DNA of 64,000 nt, taken from an uncultured Microbulbifer sp. (lineage in GTDB: Bacteria > Pseudomonadota > Gammaproteobacteria > Pseudomonadales > Cellvibrionaceae). The position numbers and the translations under genes were made by a program. The notes below the pieces were generated by a model. The model did no database searches. It was not told the origin of the DNA and saw only the letters and a list, made by a program, of their open reading frames with translations. Location: positions 186,001 through 250,000 of the forward strand of contig NZ_CANNGQ010000001.1 in assembly GCF_947504145.1 (NCBI RefSeq), read 5' to 3'. How positions within the stretch are numbered: position 1 is the stretch's first letter; each line of letters starts with the position of its first letter. Of this stretch, positions 29,774 to 39,229 are shown in pieces.

Positions 29774-30867
29774 TAGTTTTTTCCACTCGGTGTCAGGAAC
29801 TCCCCGAATGCGCGCGCCACAGAGTCTTTTCTTTCCGGGTTGCGCAGAACGCCGAGCAGACCGTTGCGCAACGGTGGCAGAAACAGCAGGTCGGTGAGCA
29901 GCAGGTTGAAGGTTTGCTGTGGCTGGCTGGCACTCAGATTCTCCAGCCAGAGTTGCGCCAGCTCCGGCACCAGGAGGTCGTCGCTGCAGCGGCTGCCGAT
30001 GGCCGCCAGTACTTCACCGTGTGTGCCCGCGCCATTTTGCAGCACCTTCATCAGAAACTGCTGGCGCATGCCTGCAGCGATACTGTGTGACACGCCACGA
30101 ACCACTGCCGTAATCAGATTCAGGTCGGGCTCCGCTTCACTCAAGGAGTGTTCTGCGCGACGAATCAGCGGCTCGGCGAGCTGGTGGTCAATGGTTTCGC
30201 TCTCCAGGCACTGGCAGAGTGGGATCAGGGCCGGGGTGGCGAATCGGTGCAGGCTTGCCGCCAGAGCATCCCGCTCCTCTTCCCAGCGCACAGCTAGATC
30301 CGCGATACCCTGTAACGCGAGTTGATCCCAGGGGAAGGACGCCGGATCTTTGGCGTACGCCCTGGCAGCGGGGAAGTGTTCGCTCGGTGGGCGTTTCAGT
30401 AGCCGGGCGGCTTTGGCATGAAACACCGCGCGCTTCTCTGCGGGTGGGGTGAAAACCAGCCCGCTGCTCTCCAGAGCCTGTTGCAGGCGTTTCCCTGAAT
30501 CCTGTTTTTCCGGGGCGGCGTTTCCGTTGTTGCCGTTGCCCGGTGGGTAAAGTGCCTCGTGCAGCTGCTTCAGAAAGCGGTCGCGGATGGGCAGCAGCAG
30601 CTTGCCCTGTTCGTCCAGTGGCAATTGCAGAAACCACACCACCGGGTCGCCCCCGGCCTCTTTATCCGATGGCCACAACAGCAGCCCACACCAGGCCTGG
30701 CGCAGGTAGGGGTGTGGCCAGGGGGCCGAGCCCTCCTCAAACGCTTGCGCCGCTTTTTTGCCGACGGCTTGAACGCGGCGGCCGATATCAAACCAGCGCA
30801 GGTTGAATTCTGCGGAGGCAATCAGGTCAGTGAGGGTGGACGGGGGAGTCGGGTGGTTCTGATTCAC
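29773..30867 (-). CDS. DUF3549-family protein
   Basis: A 364-residue soluble protein. The opening TLTDLIASAEFNLRWFDIGRRVQ, then FVWFLQLPLDEQGKLLLPIRDRFL-type and the long HEAT-like helical C-terminus match DUF3549 of gammaproteobacteria. The function is unknown. A Gly/Asn-rich insert (GNGNNGNAA) separates the N-terminal part from the helical part. It follows the NhaC gene by 88 bp... on the opposite side, both leftward, so a shared transcript from NhaC is not possible: it lies downstream of NhaC's stop and may be read through. Confidence 0.75.
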   Translation of the reverse strand: MNQNHPTPPSTLTDLIASAEFNLRWFDIGRRVQAVGKKAAQAFEEGSAPWPHPYLRQAWCGLLLWPSDKEAGGDPVVWFLQLPLDEQGKLLLPIRDRFLKQLHEALYPPGNGNNGNAAPEKQDSGKRLQQALESSGLVFTPPAEKRAVFHAKAARLLKRPPSEHFPAARAYAKDPASFPWDQLALQGIADLAVRWEEERDALAASLHRFATPALIPLCQCLESETIDHQLAEPLIRRAEHSLSEAEPDLNLITAVVRGVSHSIAAGMRQQFLMKVLQNGAGTHGEVLAAIGSRCSDDLLVPELAQLWLENLSASQPQQTFNLLLTDLLFLPPLRNGLLGVLRNPERKDSVARAFGEFLTPSGKN

Positions 30868-30954
30868 GAAACGAAATAGGTCCAGTAGTTGGCAGAGCAG
30901 GCGAAGCGTGAAAGGCGCTCCGCCTACTCCTGAAAAGATGTAAATAGCAGAGAG

Positions 30955-32463
30955 TTATGCGCGCTCTTCGGCGACAGGCAGTTGCTCCTGCTTGCCCAGC
31001 GGCATCTGCTTGAAGTGCAGCCAGCCGTAAGCGATAGCCAGCAGTGGGCAGATGATGTTGAACAGGGCAAACGGCGCATAGGTAAAGGTGGCGATACCCA
31101 GGGTCGCGCTCATGTAGGCGCCACAGGTATTCCAAGGGATCAACACCGAGGTGATGGTACCGGAGTCCTCCAGGGTGCGGGACAGGTTCAGGCTGTGCAG
31201 CCCCTTGTCTTCAAAGGCCTCGCGGAACATGCGCCCGGGAATGATGATGGCCATGTACTGATCGCCGGCGGCCGCGTTCATGCCGAAGCAGGTGACCACG
31301 GTGGAGGTGATCAGGCCGCCCACGGTTTTCACCCCGGACAGCGCCCAGTTGACGATGCGCTCGAGGAAACCTGCGCGCTCCATCACGCCGCCAAACGCCA
31401 TGGCAGAAATGATCAGCCAGATGGTGTTGAGCATGCTGCTCATGCCGCCCTTGGACAGCAGGGAGGCCACCGCTTCATTACTGGAGGTGGACTTGTAACC
31501 ATCGAACAGGCTGTGCCAGGCGCCTTTCAGCAGGCTCAGGGTGCCTTCACCACCGGCCAGCTGGCGGGTCGCATTGGGCTCGAAAATCATCGCGATCACA
31601 CAGCCAACCAGGGAGCCGATGATCAGGGTGGGGTAGGCGGGGATCTTCTTCCACGCCATAAATAGCAGGAGGGCCAGTGGCAGCATGCTGACGATCGAGA
31701 TACTGAACTCTTCCTGCAGGGCACCCAGCAGGGTCTGGATGTCTTCTGCCGAGGCGTGCCCGGTGTCGGAGCTGAGGCCGATGATCGCGAAAATCACCAG
31801 CGCGATCACAAAGGCGGGCATGGTGGTCCACAGCATATGGCGGATATGCAGGAACAGGTCGTTGGAGGTAACCGCCGCCGCCACATTGGTGGTGTCCGAA
31901 AGCGGCGACATCTTGTCGCCAAAGTAGGCCCCGGAAATCACTGCACCGGCGGTAATGGCCGGGTTGAGCCCCAGGGCGGCGGCAATACCCATCAGGGCGA
32001 CACCGAGGGTACCGGCGGTGGTCCAGCTGGAGCCGATACTCAGGCCCACAATCGCACAGATGATGCAGCTGGCCGCGTAGAACCATTGAGGGGACAGTAT
32101 CTGCACCCCGTAATAGATCATTGATGGCACGGTACCGGCGAGAATCCAGCTGCCGATCAATGCGCCCACCGCCAGCAGGATCAGGATGGCGCCGAACACC
32201 AGGCCGATGCCGTGCAGCATGCCGCCTTCCATCTCTTTCCAGGTGAAGCCGTTTTTCATTCCCACCAGAGCGGCAACCCCCGCGCAGAGCAACAGAGCGA
32301 TCTGATTTGGGCCGTAGGAGGAGTCAGCGCCGTAGAAGAAAACGGACAGAGAGAGGAGTGCGATGAGAATTAGTAGGGGAATGAGAGCATCCAGCAGGCT
32401 GGGAGTGCGGTGCGACGGCTGCGGGTGAGACTCGCTGGCATTGCTGGAACTGGTCTGGCTCAA
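30955..32463 (-). CDS. NhaC-family Na+/H+ antiporter
   Basis: A 502-residue inner-membrane protein with about 11-12 hydrophobic helices. Family motifs include ILSPQWFYAASCIICAIVGL, GSSWTTAGTLGVALMGI, SGAYFGDKMSPLSDTTNVAA (ion-binding region) and NAAAGDQYMAIIIPGRMF. It exports sodium in exchange for protons, fitting a marine lifestyle; related NhaC-type carriers exchange malate and lactate, so the exact substrate is not certain. The N-terminal 25 residues are polar. The region upstream is a divergent promoter region with the acyltransferase gene. Confidence 0.88.
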   Translation of the reverse strand: MSQTSSSNASESHPQPSHRTPSLLDALIPLLILIALLSLSVFFYGADSSYGPNQIALLLCAGVAALVGMKNGFTWKEMEGGMLHGIGLVFGAILILLAVGALIGSWILAGTVPSMIYYGVQILSPQWFYAASCIICAIVGLSIGSSWTTAGTLGVALMGIAAALGLNPAITAGAVISGAYFGDKMSPLSDTTNVAAAVTSNDLFLHIRHMLWTTMPAFVIALVIFAIIGLSSDTGHASAEDIQTLLGALQEEFSISIVSMLPLALLLFMAWKKIPAYPTLIIGSLVGCVIAMIFEPNATRQLAGGEGTLSLLKGAWHSLFDGYKSTSSNEAVASLLSKGGMSSMLNTIWLIISAMAFGGVMERAGFLERIVNWALSGVKTVGGLITSTVVTCFGMNAAAGDQYMAIIIPGRMFREAFEDKGLHSLNLSRTLEDSGTITSVLIPWNTCGAYMSATLGIATFTYAPFALFNIICPLLAIAYGWLHFKQMPLGKQEQLPVAEERA

Positions 32464-32845
32464 GGTATTCTCCTTATTGTGGCCTACATAGTCTGAACGA
32501 ATCGTGGCCTAAGTCTGGCCGCCCTGCTTGTGGCCGGGCGGCCGGGTCAGTTTCTTGTTCTGTATTGCGTATGGTCTGCGCAAAGCGCTCTATTCTCGGG
32601 GCCGGGCCTGGAGATGTCTATAGTGGCCGGGCAGGTGATTCGGGCGACGGCCGGCGAGCGAGTGTGGGGATGGCTTAACCGCCGAGTCTGCCGCAGCGCT
32701 GGCAGTTCTCCCGCGCATCCGGTATGTTCTGCGCCGGTTTTGTCCACAGCGCCTCCACCGGGCGTTGGCTGGGCCACAATAAGAAAGCGCCAGCGCGCAG
32801 CGTCCTCAGAGATGGTGCGCTGAAGTAGGCAGGTAATTGAATCCC
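32464..32845. other. divergent promoter region
   Basis: About 380 bp between the starts of nhaC and the acyltransferase gene. It must carry both promoters. A G/C-rich repeat GGCCGGGC occurs in it (near 32530 and 32600), but I cannot assign a regulator or a convincing -35/-10 pair. Confidence 0.35.
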
Positions 32846-34021
32846 ATGAATGCGAGAAATCAGGACACCAGTCAATTCGATGACATTCGCCCCTATCGGG
32901 ACGATGAAGTGCGGCCGGCGCTGCGGCGTCTGGTAGCGGACCCGGAGATGTCACGGGTCGTGGCGCACCTCCTGTTGCCCGATGTGGCGAGCAAGCTCGA
33001 GCGCCCGCTGGCCTGGCTGGTGCGGCAGTTTGTGCGCTTCGAATTCCGCAAGGCCAACGATGTGCGAGGCTTTCAGGATGTGATTGCCCGCTATCTGGAA
33101 AAGGCAGTCAACCGCACCAGCTGCGGCCTTAGCATCTCCGGCCTGGATACCCTGCCGAAGAATCGCGCCTGCCTGTTTGTTTCCAATCACCGGGATATCG
33201 CCATGGACCCGGCGCTGGCGATCCTAGCGATGTATAAAGAGGGCCATGAGACCTCCCGCATCGCCATTGGCGACAATCTGCTGTCCAAGCAGTTTGCCAC
33301 CGACATCATGAAACTGAACAAGTGCTTTGTGGTGAAACGCAGCTCCGGTAGCCGCCGTGAGAAGCTGACGGCGGCGACGACGCTCTCCCGCTATATCCAT
33401 CACTCCATCGTCAATGACAACGAGCACGTGTGGATTGCCCAGCGTGCCGGCCGCGCCAAAGACGGCCGCGACCGCACCAATCCGGCGCTGGCGGCGATGT
33501 TTGGTATGGCCAAGCCGAAGGAGCAGCCGTTCGCCGATTTCTGGCGCGAGCTGCATATCGTGCCACTGTCGATCTCCTACGAGTGGGATCCCTGTGACCG
33601 CTACAAGGCTCGCGAGCTCTATATTACCGAGCATCAGGACGAATATCAGAAAGGAGCGCACGAGGACCTGGGGAGCATCGGCAAGGGTGTGGTGGGCCAG
33701 AAGGGGCACATTCACGCGGCGTTCGGTACGCCGATCGAGAAGGACTTCAACGATGTTGCGGCGCTGGCGGATGAGATTGATCGTCAGATAATCGGCAACT
33801 ATGTGTTGCACCCCACCAACCTGATTGCTTACCAGATGATCTACGGTGAAGCGCCGCAGCTGCCGGTGGGTTACCCGCCCAAGCCCTGGCACCCGGATGA
33901 GCATCAGGAGATCCGTCAGCAGTTCGAAGAGCGCATGGCCAAAATTGATGAGCGCTGGCGGGACAAGGCCATCCAGGGCTACGCCAACCCGGTGGTATCC
34001 CGGTTGGCCTACGAACAGTAA
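32846..34021 (+). CDS. PlsC-type 1-acylglycerol-3-phosphate acyltransferase-like protein
   Basis: A 391-residue protein with a central acyltransferase domain. The active-site block is VSNHRDIAMDPAL (His and Asp five residues apart); the later WIAQRAGRAKDG replaces the usual FPEGTR. It is much longer than a standard PlsC (about 240), with an N-terminal helical extension and a C-terminal region (LIAYQMIYGEAPQLP), so it belongs to the large uncharacterised acyltransferase group. The ATG at 32846 is favoured over a TTG at 32837. dinG follows 79 bp later. Confidence 0.75.
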   Translation: MNARNQDTSQFDDIRPYRDDEVRPALRRLVADPEMSRVVAHLLLPDVASKLERPLAWLVRQFVRFEFRKANDVRGFQDVIARYLEKAVNRTSCGLSISGLDTLPKNRACLFVSNHRDIAMDPALAILAMYKEGHETSRIAIGDNLLSKQFATDIMKLNKCFVVKRSSGSRREKLTAATTLSRYIHHSIVNDNEHVWIAQRAGRAKDGRDRTNPALAAMFGMAKPKEQPFADFWRELHIVPLSISYEWDPCDRYKARELYITEHQDEYQKGAHEDLGSIGKGVVGQKGHIHAAFGTPIEKDFNDVAALADEIDRQIIGNYVLHPTNLIAYQMIYGEAPQLPVGYPPKPWHPDEHQEIRQQFEERMAKIDERWRDKAIQGYANPVVSRLAYEQ

Positions 34022-34100
34022 TCCGGATTGGCTAAACCCTGAACAAGCATGGATAATGCCCGGCTGATTTAACCCTCAATACAGATCCAGCCGGTCCCCA

Positions 34101-36275
34101 GTGCTCAGCGATAAAGATAAAGAATCCATCCAGAAGGCCTACCGCCAGTTTCTCAACGGTCGCGAGCTCAAGGCCCGCTACGGCCAGAAGCTGATGATCG
34201 CCGCCATCGCCCGAGCCCTCGGTGGAATCGAGCGCAACGGCGCCGGTGAGCGGGATCACGGCAAAACCGACGGCCAGCATATCTGTGTGGTGGAAGCGGG
34301 TACCGGTACCGGTAAAACCGTCTCCTACCTGCTCGCCGCCATTCCCCTGGCCATCGCCCACGACAAGACTCTCGTCGTCTCCACCGCCACCGTTGCCCTG
34401 CAGGAACAGATCATCAACAAGGATCTGCCCGAGCTGGTGCGTCACTCCGGTCTCAAATTCGAAGTTTCCCTGGCCAAGGGGCGCGGCCGCTACCTGTGCC
34501 TGTCCAAGCTCGATCAGCTGCTCACCGAATTGACCTCCAGCGGTGTCGGCGCATCCATGGCGTTGTACGAAGACGAAAAGCCCCAGGTGGATGACGTGGG
34601 TATCAAGCTGTATCGGGATATGGCCGATCAGCTGGCTACCGGCACCTGGGATGGCGATCGGGACAACTGGAAAGACACCATTGAAGGGGAAGACTGGAGC
34701 CGGGTCACCACGGACCATCGCCAGTGCAGTGGCCGACGCTGTCCGCATGTCAGCAGCTGCAGCTTCTTCCGCGCCCGCGAAAGCATCGGCAAAAGCCGGG
34801 TGATTGTGGCCAACCACGATTTGCTATTGGCGGACCTGGCCCTCGGTGGCGGCGCCATACTGCCCGCACCGGAAGACGCCATTTATGTGCTGGATGAGGC
34901 CCATCACCTGCCGGACAAAGCGCTGAACCACTTCGCCCACCACAGCCGTGTGGGCGCTACCACCGGCTGGCTGGATCAGGCCAACAAAAATCTGAGCCAG
35001 TTGCTCGGTGAAATCGGCGACGGTGCCGAGCTGGACAGGGCTGGGGAAGAGCTCCCCGCGCTGTTTACTGCGGCAAAGCAGAAGCTGGAGATGGCCTGGC
35101 CGCTGCTGGAAGACATCTGTGAATTTGACGAAGACCGGCGCGGCGGCGGCTCCGGCCCAGGGCGCAGTGCGCGCCACCGCTTTGAGGGCGGCGTGGTGCC
35201 GGAATCCCTGATGCAGCTCGCCGATCAGCTGCGCGAAGACTTCGATGAAATGGAAGCGCTGCTGAACAAGATGGTGCAGTCCGCCCAGCGCATGATGGAA
35301 GACGCCCACAGCCCGGTGCCCATTGTGGATCTGGAGCGCTGGTACCCGGTGCTGGGTGGCTGGCACGGCCGCGCCGAGGCTAATCTGGAGCTCTGGGCCA
35401 ACTATTCTCGCGAAGATCAGGGCTCCGTGCCCCAGGCGCGCTGGGTGACCCTGGTGGACTGGGGTGGCTCGTTTGATTTTGAAGTGTGCAGCTCGCCGAT
35501 TCTCGCCGGCAAGACCCTGGAGTACAGCCTGTGGCGGCGGTGCTACGGCGCGGTGCTGACATCGGCTACGTTGACCGCTCTGGGAGGCTTCGATCGGTTG
35601 AAAATGCGCGCCGGCACCCCGGACAATGCCAGTTACGAAGTCGTTCCCAGCCCGTTCGACTTTTCCCGCGCGGAACTGCGGGTGCCAAAGGACGCGGTGG
35701 AGGCGAATAATGCGGACCTGCACACCGACGCCGTAATCAATGCGCTGCCCGGTTTATTGAGCGATACCGACTCGGATAGCGGCAGCGGCGGCGCCCTGGT
35801 GCTGTTTGCCTCCCGCCGGCAGATGGAGACGGTGTACGAATCCCTGCCCGGTACCTGGCGCAATCGCATCCTGATGCAGGGCCAGCAGTCCCGCCAGCAG
35901 TTGCTGGACAGCCATAAAAAAAGTGTCGATAGCGGCGGCCACAGTGTGTTGTTTGGCCTCGCCAGTTTCGCCGAGGGGCTGGATCTCCCCGGCGATTATT
36001 GTCGCCATGTGGTGATTGCGAAATTACCCTTTGCGGTGCCGGACGACCCCATTGAGGCCGCGTTGGCGGAGTGGATTGAGGCCAAAGGTGGCAATCCGTT
36101 TATGCAGATCACAGTGCCGGATGCGGCGTTGAAGCTGGTGCAGGCTTGCGGCCGCTTGCTGCGTACGGAACAAGACAGCGGCACCATTACCCTGCTGGAC
36201 CGGCGTATCGTCACCAAACGCTATGGTCGCGCGATGCTGGATTCACTGCCGCCGTTCCGCCGTATGATCAACTGA
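34101..36275 (+). CDS. dinG: ATP-dependent DNA helicase DinG
   Basis: A 724-residue XPD-like 5'-3' helicase that unwinds R-loops, D-loops and forked DNA. It shows Walker A EAGTGTGKT, a four-cysteine iron-sulfur cluster (RYLCLSK, CSGRRCPHVSSC), DEAH as LDEAHHLPD, and a C-terminal motif VI region (QACGRLLRTEQDSGTITLLDRR). The start is GTG at 34101 (VLSDKDKESIQ..., read as Met), as in other DinG. It is followed 26 bp later by the YqcC gene. Confidence 0.95.
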   Translation: MLSDKDKESIQKAYRQFLNGRELKARYGQKLMIAAIARALGGIERNGAGERDHGKTDGQHICVVEAGTGTGKTVSYLLAAIPLAIAHDKTLVVSTATVALQEQIINKDLPELVRHSGLKFEVSLAKGRGRYLCLSKLDQLLTELTSSGVGASMALYEDEKPQVDDVGIKLYRDMADQLATGTWDGDRDNWKDTIEGEDWSRVTTDHRQCSGRRCPHVSSCSFFRARESIGKSRVIVANHDLLLADLALGGGAILPAPEDAIYVLDEAHHLPDKALNHFAHHSRVGATTGWLDQANKNLSQLLGEIGDGAELDRAGEELPALFTAAKQKLEMAWPLLEDICEFDEDRRGGGSGPGRSARHRFEGGVVPESLMQLADQLREDFDEMEALLNKMVQSAQRMMEDAHSPVPIVDLERWYPVLGGWHGRAEANLELWANYSREDQGSVPQARWVTLVDWGGSFDFEVCSSPILAGKTLEYSLWRRCYGAVLTSATLTALGGFDRLKMRAGTPDNASYEVVPSPFDFSRAELRVPKDAVEANNADLHTDAVINALPGLLSDTDSDSGSGGALVLFASRRQMETVYESLPGTWRNRILMQGQQSRQQLLDSHKKSVDSGGHSVLFGLASFAEGLDLPGDYCRHVVIAKLPFAVPDDPIEAALAEWIEAKGGNPFMQITVPDAALKLVQACGRLLRTEQDSGTITLLDRRIVTKRYGRAMLDSLPPFRRMIN

Positions 36276-36301
36276 ACCTGCTGGACCCTTTGTTGTAGCC
36301 T

Positions 36302-36628
36302 ATGAAGTCGATTTACCCCGATATCGCCACCCTGTTGCTGGAACTGGAAGGTGAGTTACGCCGTCTGGCGCTGTGGGAGTCCGAGCCGCCGGCGCCGGAA
36401 GCGCTGGCCAGTACCCAGCCGTTCTGTGTGGATACACTGACATTGCCCCAGTGGCTGCAGTTTGTATTCCTGCCGCGGATGAGCCAGCTGGTAGAAGCCG
36501 AGCACCCTTTGCCGCAGAAGTGTGGGATTGCGCCGATGGCGGAGGAGTATTTCAGCGGTGGCCAACTACCCATTGCGGGGCTTGTACGCAAATTGACCGA
36601 GATTGACGAGCGACTGGAGCAGGGGTGA
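36302..36628 (+). CDS. YqcC-family (DUF446) protein
   Basis: A 108-residue soluble helical protein. LELEGELRRLALWESEPPAPEALASTQPFCVDTLTLPQWLQFVFLPRM is the conserved YqcC/DUF446 segment. In other gammaproteobacteria the gene is often next to truC and can be read in the same transcript. The function is unknown. It probably shares the dinG transcript (26-bp gap). Confidence 0.88.
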   Translation: MKSIYPDIATLLLELEGELRRLALWESEPPAPEALASTQPFCVDTLTLPQWLQFVFLPRMSQLVEAEHPLPQKCGIAPMAEEYFSGGQLPIAGLVRKLTEIDERLEQG

Positions 36629-36906
36629 CATGCTTGCCGCGGCGGGCTGTCGCTTGATTCGTCGTGACTAGTTGGTACCATGCGGTCCGGTGGTCTGTCT
36701 GGCACAGAGGGGCACGCAAGGCCTAGCTGGTGATGGATCAAGACTCCCGCGACTTAAGGCCCGGTGCAGATGCCCGGCGGATAAGGTAATATCCGGGCTT
36801 TGCAAAAATCGGGCAACAGGGACCGCCCGAATTTCATACCGCCAGGATTACTTAAAAACAGTGCACAAAGGGCCGGTCTCTCGCCCCTAAGGTAGTAATA
36901 AAACAG

Positions 36907-37590
36907 ATGCGGTTTTTGCCTTCAATTTCTCTGTTGCTGGTTATGCAGCTGCTTTCCGGCTGTGAAAGCCTTATGCCCAATGAAAGTTCGGGCCAGGTCG
37001 CCGAACCCTCCCACCCTCCAGCGGAAACGCCTCTGGACCCAGCCCAGTGCCCACCGGTTGAAATGGTGGTGTGTGCCGAGCCTGAAGTAAAAGTGGTGGA
37101 GCGAGTGATCGAGCGCAACTTTGAAAAAGTTGTGGAAGTACCGGTGGCTAAAGACAAACTGGTACTGGGTTCGGAAGAGTTTTTCACCATTGAGCCCGGC
37201 AGCTTGCGCTTGTTGGCACTGGTGGATACCGGCGCCGCAACCAGCTCCCTTAGCGTAACCGAGCTGACCCCGTTCGAGCGGGACGGCAGCGATTGGATCC
37301 GGTTCAAGTTGAGTGATGGCAGCGACGCCGAGCCTCAGAAAATTGAATTGCCGATCAAGCGCCATGTACGGGTGGCGCGCCCGGGGTTTGACCGCCAGCG
37401 CCGCCCCGTCGTCGATATGAGCCTCACTGTGGGCGAGGTCACCCACATGGTGGAAGTGAACCTGGTCGAGCGCGGGGAGTTCGAGTTTCCGCTGCTGGTA
37501 GGCCGCAACTTTCTGAAAGATGCGGCGGTGGTGGATGTGAGTCGCAAGCAGGTGCAGGGCAAGCCGAAGCTCCCTTCGTTCAGTAAGTAA
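36907..37590 (+). CDS. retropepsin-like lipoprotein peptidase (COG4067)
   Basis: A 227-residue protein with lipobox LLSGC (Cys19) and a proline-rich linker, then a pepsin-like fold: LALVDTGAATSSLS, with the catalytic-type Asp107 in DTGA, and GRNFLKDAAVVDVSRK. It belongs to the COG4067 aspartic peptidases, which in Pseudomonas travel with a transglutaminase-like membrane protein and an ATP-grasp protein, both found directly downstream here. A role in osmotic tolerance has been suggested for that set; the reaction is not proven. Cellular site: periplasm, lipid-anchored. Confidence 0.8.
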   Translation: MRFLPSISLLLVMQLLSGCESLMPNESSGQVAEPSHPPAETPLDPAQCPPVEMVVCAEPEVKVVERVIERNFEKVVEVPVAKDKLVLGSEEFFTIEPGSLRLLALVDTGAATSSLSVTELTPFERDGSDWIRFKLSDGSDAEPQKIELPIKRHVRVARPGFDRQRRPVVDMSLTVGEVTHMVEVNLVERGEFEFPLLVGRNFLKDAAVVDVSRKQVQGKPKLPSFSK

Positions 37591-37696
37591 TTCCTCCGAA
37601 AGCTGAAATTGTGGGCCGATTACTGGCAGACTCTTCTGTAAACGGCAAAAATAGGCGGCCACAAGCTGCTAACAATCATTAATTGGGGAATGGCGA

Positions 37697-39229
37697 ATGT
37701 CGCCACGGGCTCAGGTCTATATTCTCGCCGCGCTGCTCACACTGATGGGCGCCGGCCTCACCATCTATAAAAACGTCGAACTGGGCTTCCCACTGTTGCC
37801 CGGAGAATACCGCACCGTCTGGACCATCGAGGCTAAGGTGGGCTTTACTGCCGACGGCGGCCCCGCCAAGGCCGCGCTCACGCTGCCCCGCGCCCAGCGC
37901 AATATGGAAGTGCTGGGAGAAACCTTCAGCTCCTCCGGCTACGGCTTCAATATCATCAGTGAAGACGATGAGTATCGCGCGGTCTGGGCAAAGCGCCAGG
38001 CCAGCGGAGTGCAATCCCTCTTTTACCAGCTGGACGTGCACCAGACGCCCGGTGCGGCGCTGGAGCAGCCGCTGGACCTCAGCACCGAGGTGGTGAAACC
38101 CTTGCTGGGCGCGCGCGAACAGGAAGCGGTGCGCCAGGCCATCTACTCTGTAGTGGAAACCGCCCGCGAGCGCTCCTCGGACACCCGCACCTTTACTTCT
38201 GAACTCCTCACCGACCTGGCGGACAACCGCAATCAGGACCGCAACCTGATCTTCGGTTACTACAAAGATCGCTCTTTCGTAGATATTGCGCTGCTGGTGT
38301 TGTCGGCAGCGGACATTCCCGCGCACCGGATTCGCGGGCTCTACCTGGAAGATGATCGCCGCCGTCTTGACCCGGAAGATCTATTGGAAATCTACGACGG
38401 CAAGCGCTGGGTGGTGTTCGAGCCCCAGAGCGGCTCGCCGGGTGTGCCGAAAAACTTTTTTATCTGGCAGCGCGGCGGCAAGAGCCTGCTGGACGTGGAG
38501 GGGGGGCGTAATTCTGGCGTCACCTTCTCGGTCATCTCCAACGACGTGCCGGCCCGGGACGTGGCCATGCTGAGCACCAGCCAGGAAAAAGAAGCCCTGG
38601 TGGACTTCTCGATCTACAGTCTGCCGATCGAGCAGCAGAGCATCTTCAAGCTGATTCTGCTGGTGCCGGTAGGTGCGCTGGTAGTGGTGTTGCTGCGAGT
38701 CTTTGTGGGGCTGCGCACTTCCGGTACTTTTATGCCGGTGCTGCTGGCCATCGCGTTTATTGAAACCCAGCTATTTACCGGGCTGGCAATTTTTGTGCTG
38801 ATCCTGATTCTCGGCCTGTGGATCCGCTTCTATTTAAGCAGGTTGAACCTGCTCCTTGTGGCGAGGATCGCCGCCGTGGTGGTCACGGTGGTGATCCTGA
38901 TGGGCGCTATCAGTGTGGTGAGCTACAAGCTCGGCATTGAACAGGCGCTCACGGTCACCTTCTTCCCGATGATCATTCTTGCCTGGACGATCGAGCGAAT
39001 GTCCATCGTGTGGGAAGAAGACGGCCCCTATGAGGTGGTGATTCAGGCGGGCGGCAGCCTGCTGGTAGCGGTGATCGCCTGGTGGGTGATGACCAATCGC
39101 TACATCGAGCACTGGACCTTCAACTTCCCGGAGCTGTTGCTGGTACTGCTGGGCTTCATCATGATCGTCGGTAACTACACCGGCTTCCGCCTCGGTGAAC
39201 TGGCGCGGTTCCGCCAGCTGGTGCGCTGA
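37697..39229 (+). CDS. membrane protein with inactive transglutaminase-like domain
   Basis: A 510-residue protein with an N-terminal helix (about 8-26), a periplasmic domain (about 35-310) with a transglutaminase-like fold (HRIRGLYLEDDRRRLDPEDLLEIYDGKRWVVFEPQSG) in which the Cys-His-Asp triad is not clearly present, and about seven C-terminal membrane helices (from about 318 on). This is the UUP1/7TM transglutaminase-like family. Its stop overlaps the ATP-grasp start by one base, so the products are made together. Middle gene of the peptidase/ligase trio. Confidence 0.82.
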   Translation: MSPRAQVYILAALLTLMGAGLTIYKNVELGFPLLPGEYRTVWTIEAKVGFTADGGPAKAALTLPRAQRNMEVLGETFSSSGYGFNIISEDDEYRAVWAKRQASGVQSLFYQLDVHQTPGAALEQPLDLSTEVVKPLLGAREQEAVRQAIYSVVETARERSSDTRTFTSELLTDLADNRNQDRNLIFGYYKDRSFVDIALLVLSAADIPAHRIRGLYLEDDRRRLDPEDLLEIYDGKRWVVFEPQSGSPGVPKNFFIWQRGGKSLLDVEGGRNSGVTFSVISNDVPARDVAMLSTSQEKEALVDFSIYSLPIEQQSIFKLILLVPVGALVVVLLRVFVGLRTSGTFMPVLLAIAFIETQLFTGLAIFVLILILGLWIRFYLSRLNLLLVARIAAVVVTVVILMGAISVVSYKLGIEQALTVTFFPMIILAWTIERMSIVWEEDGPYEVVIQAGGSLLVAVIAWWVMTNRYIEHWTFNFPELLLVLLGFIMIVGNYTGFRLGELARFRQLVR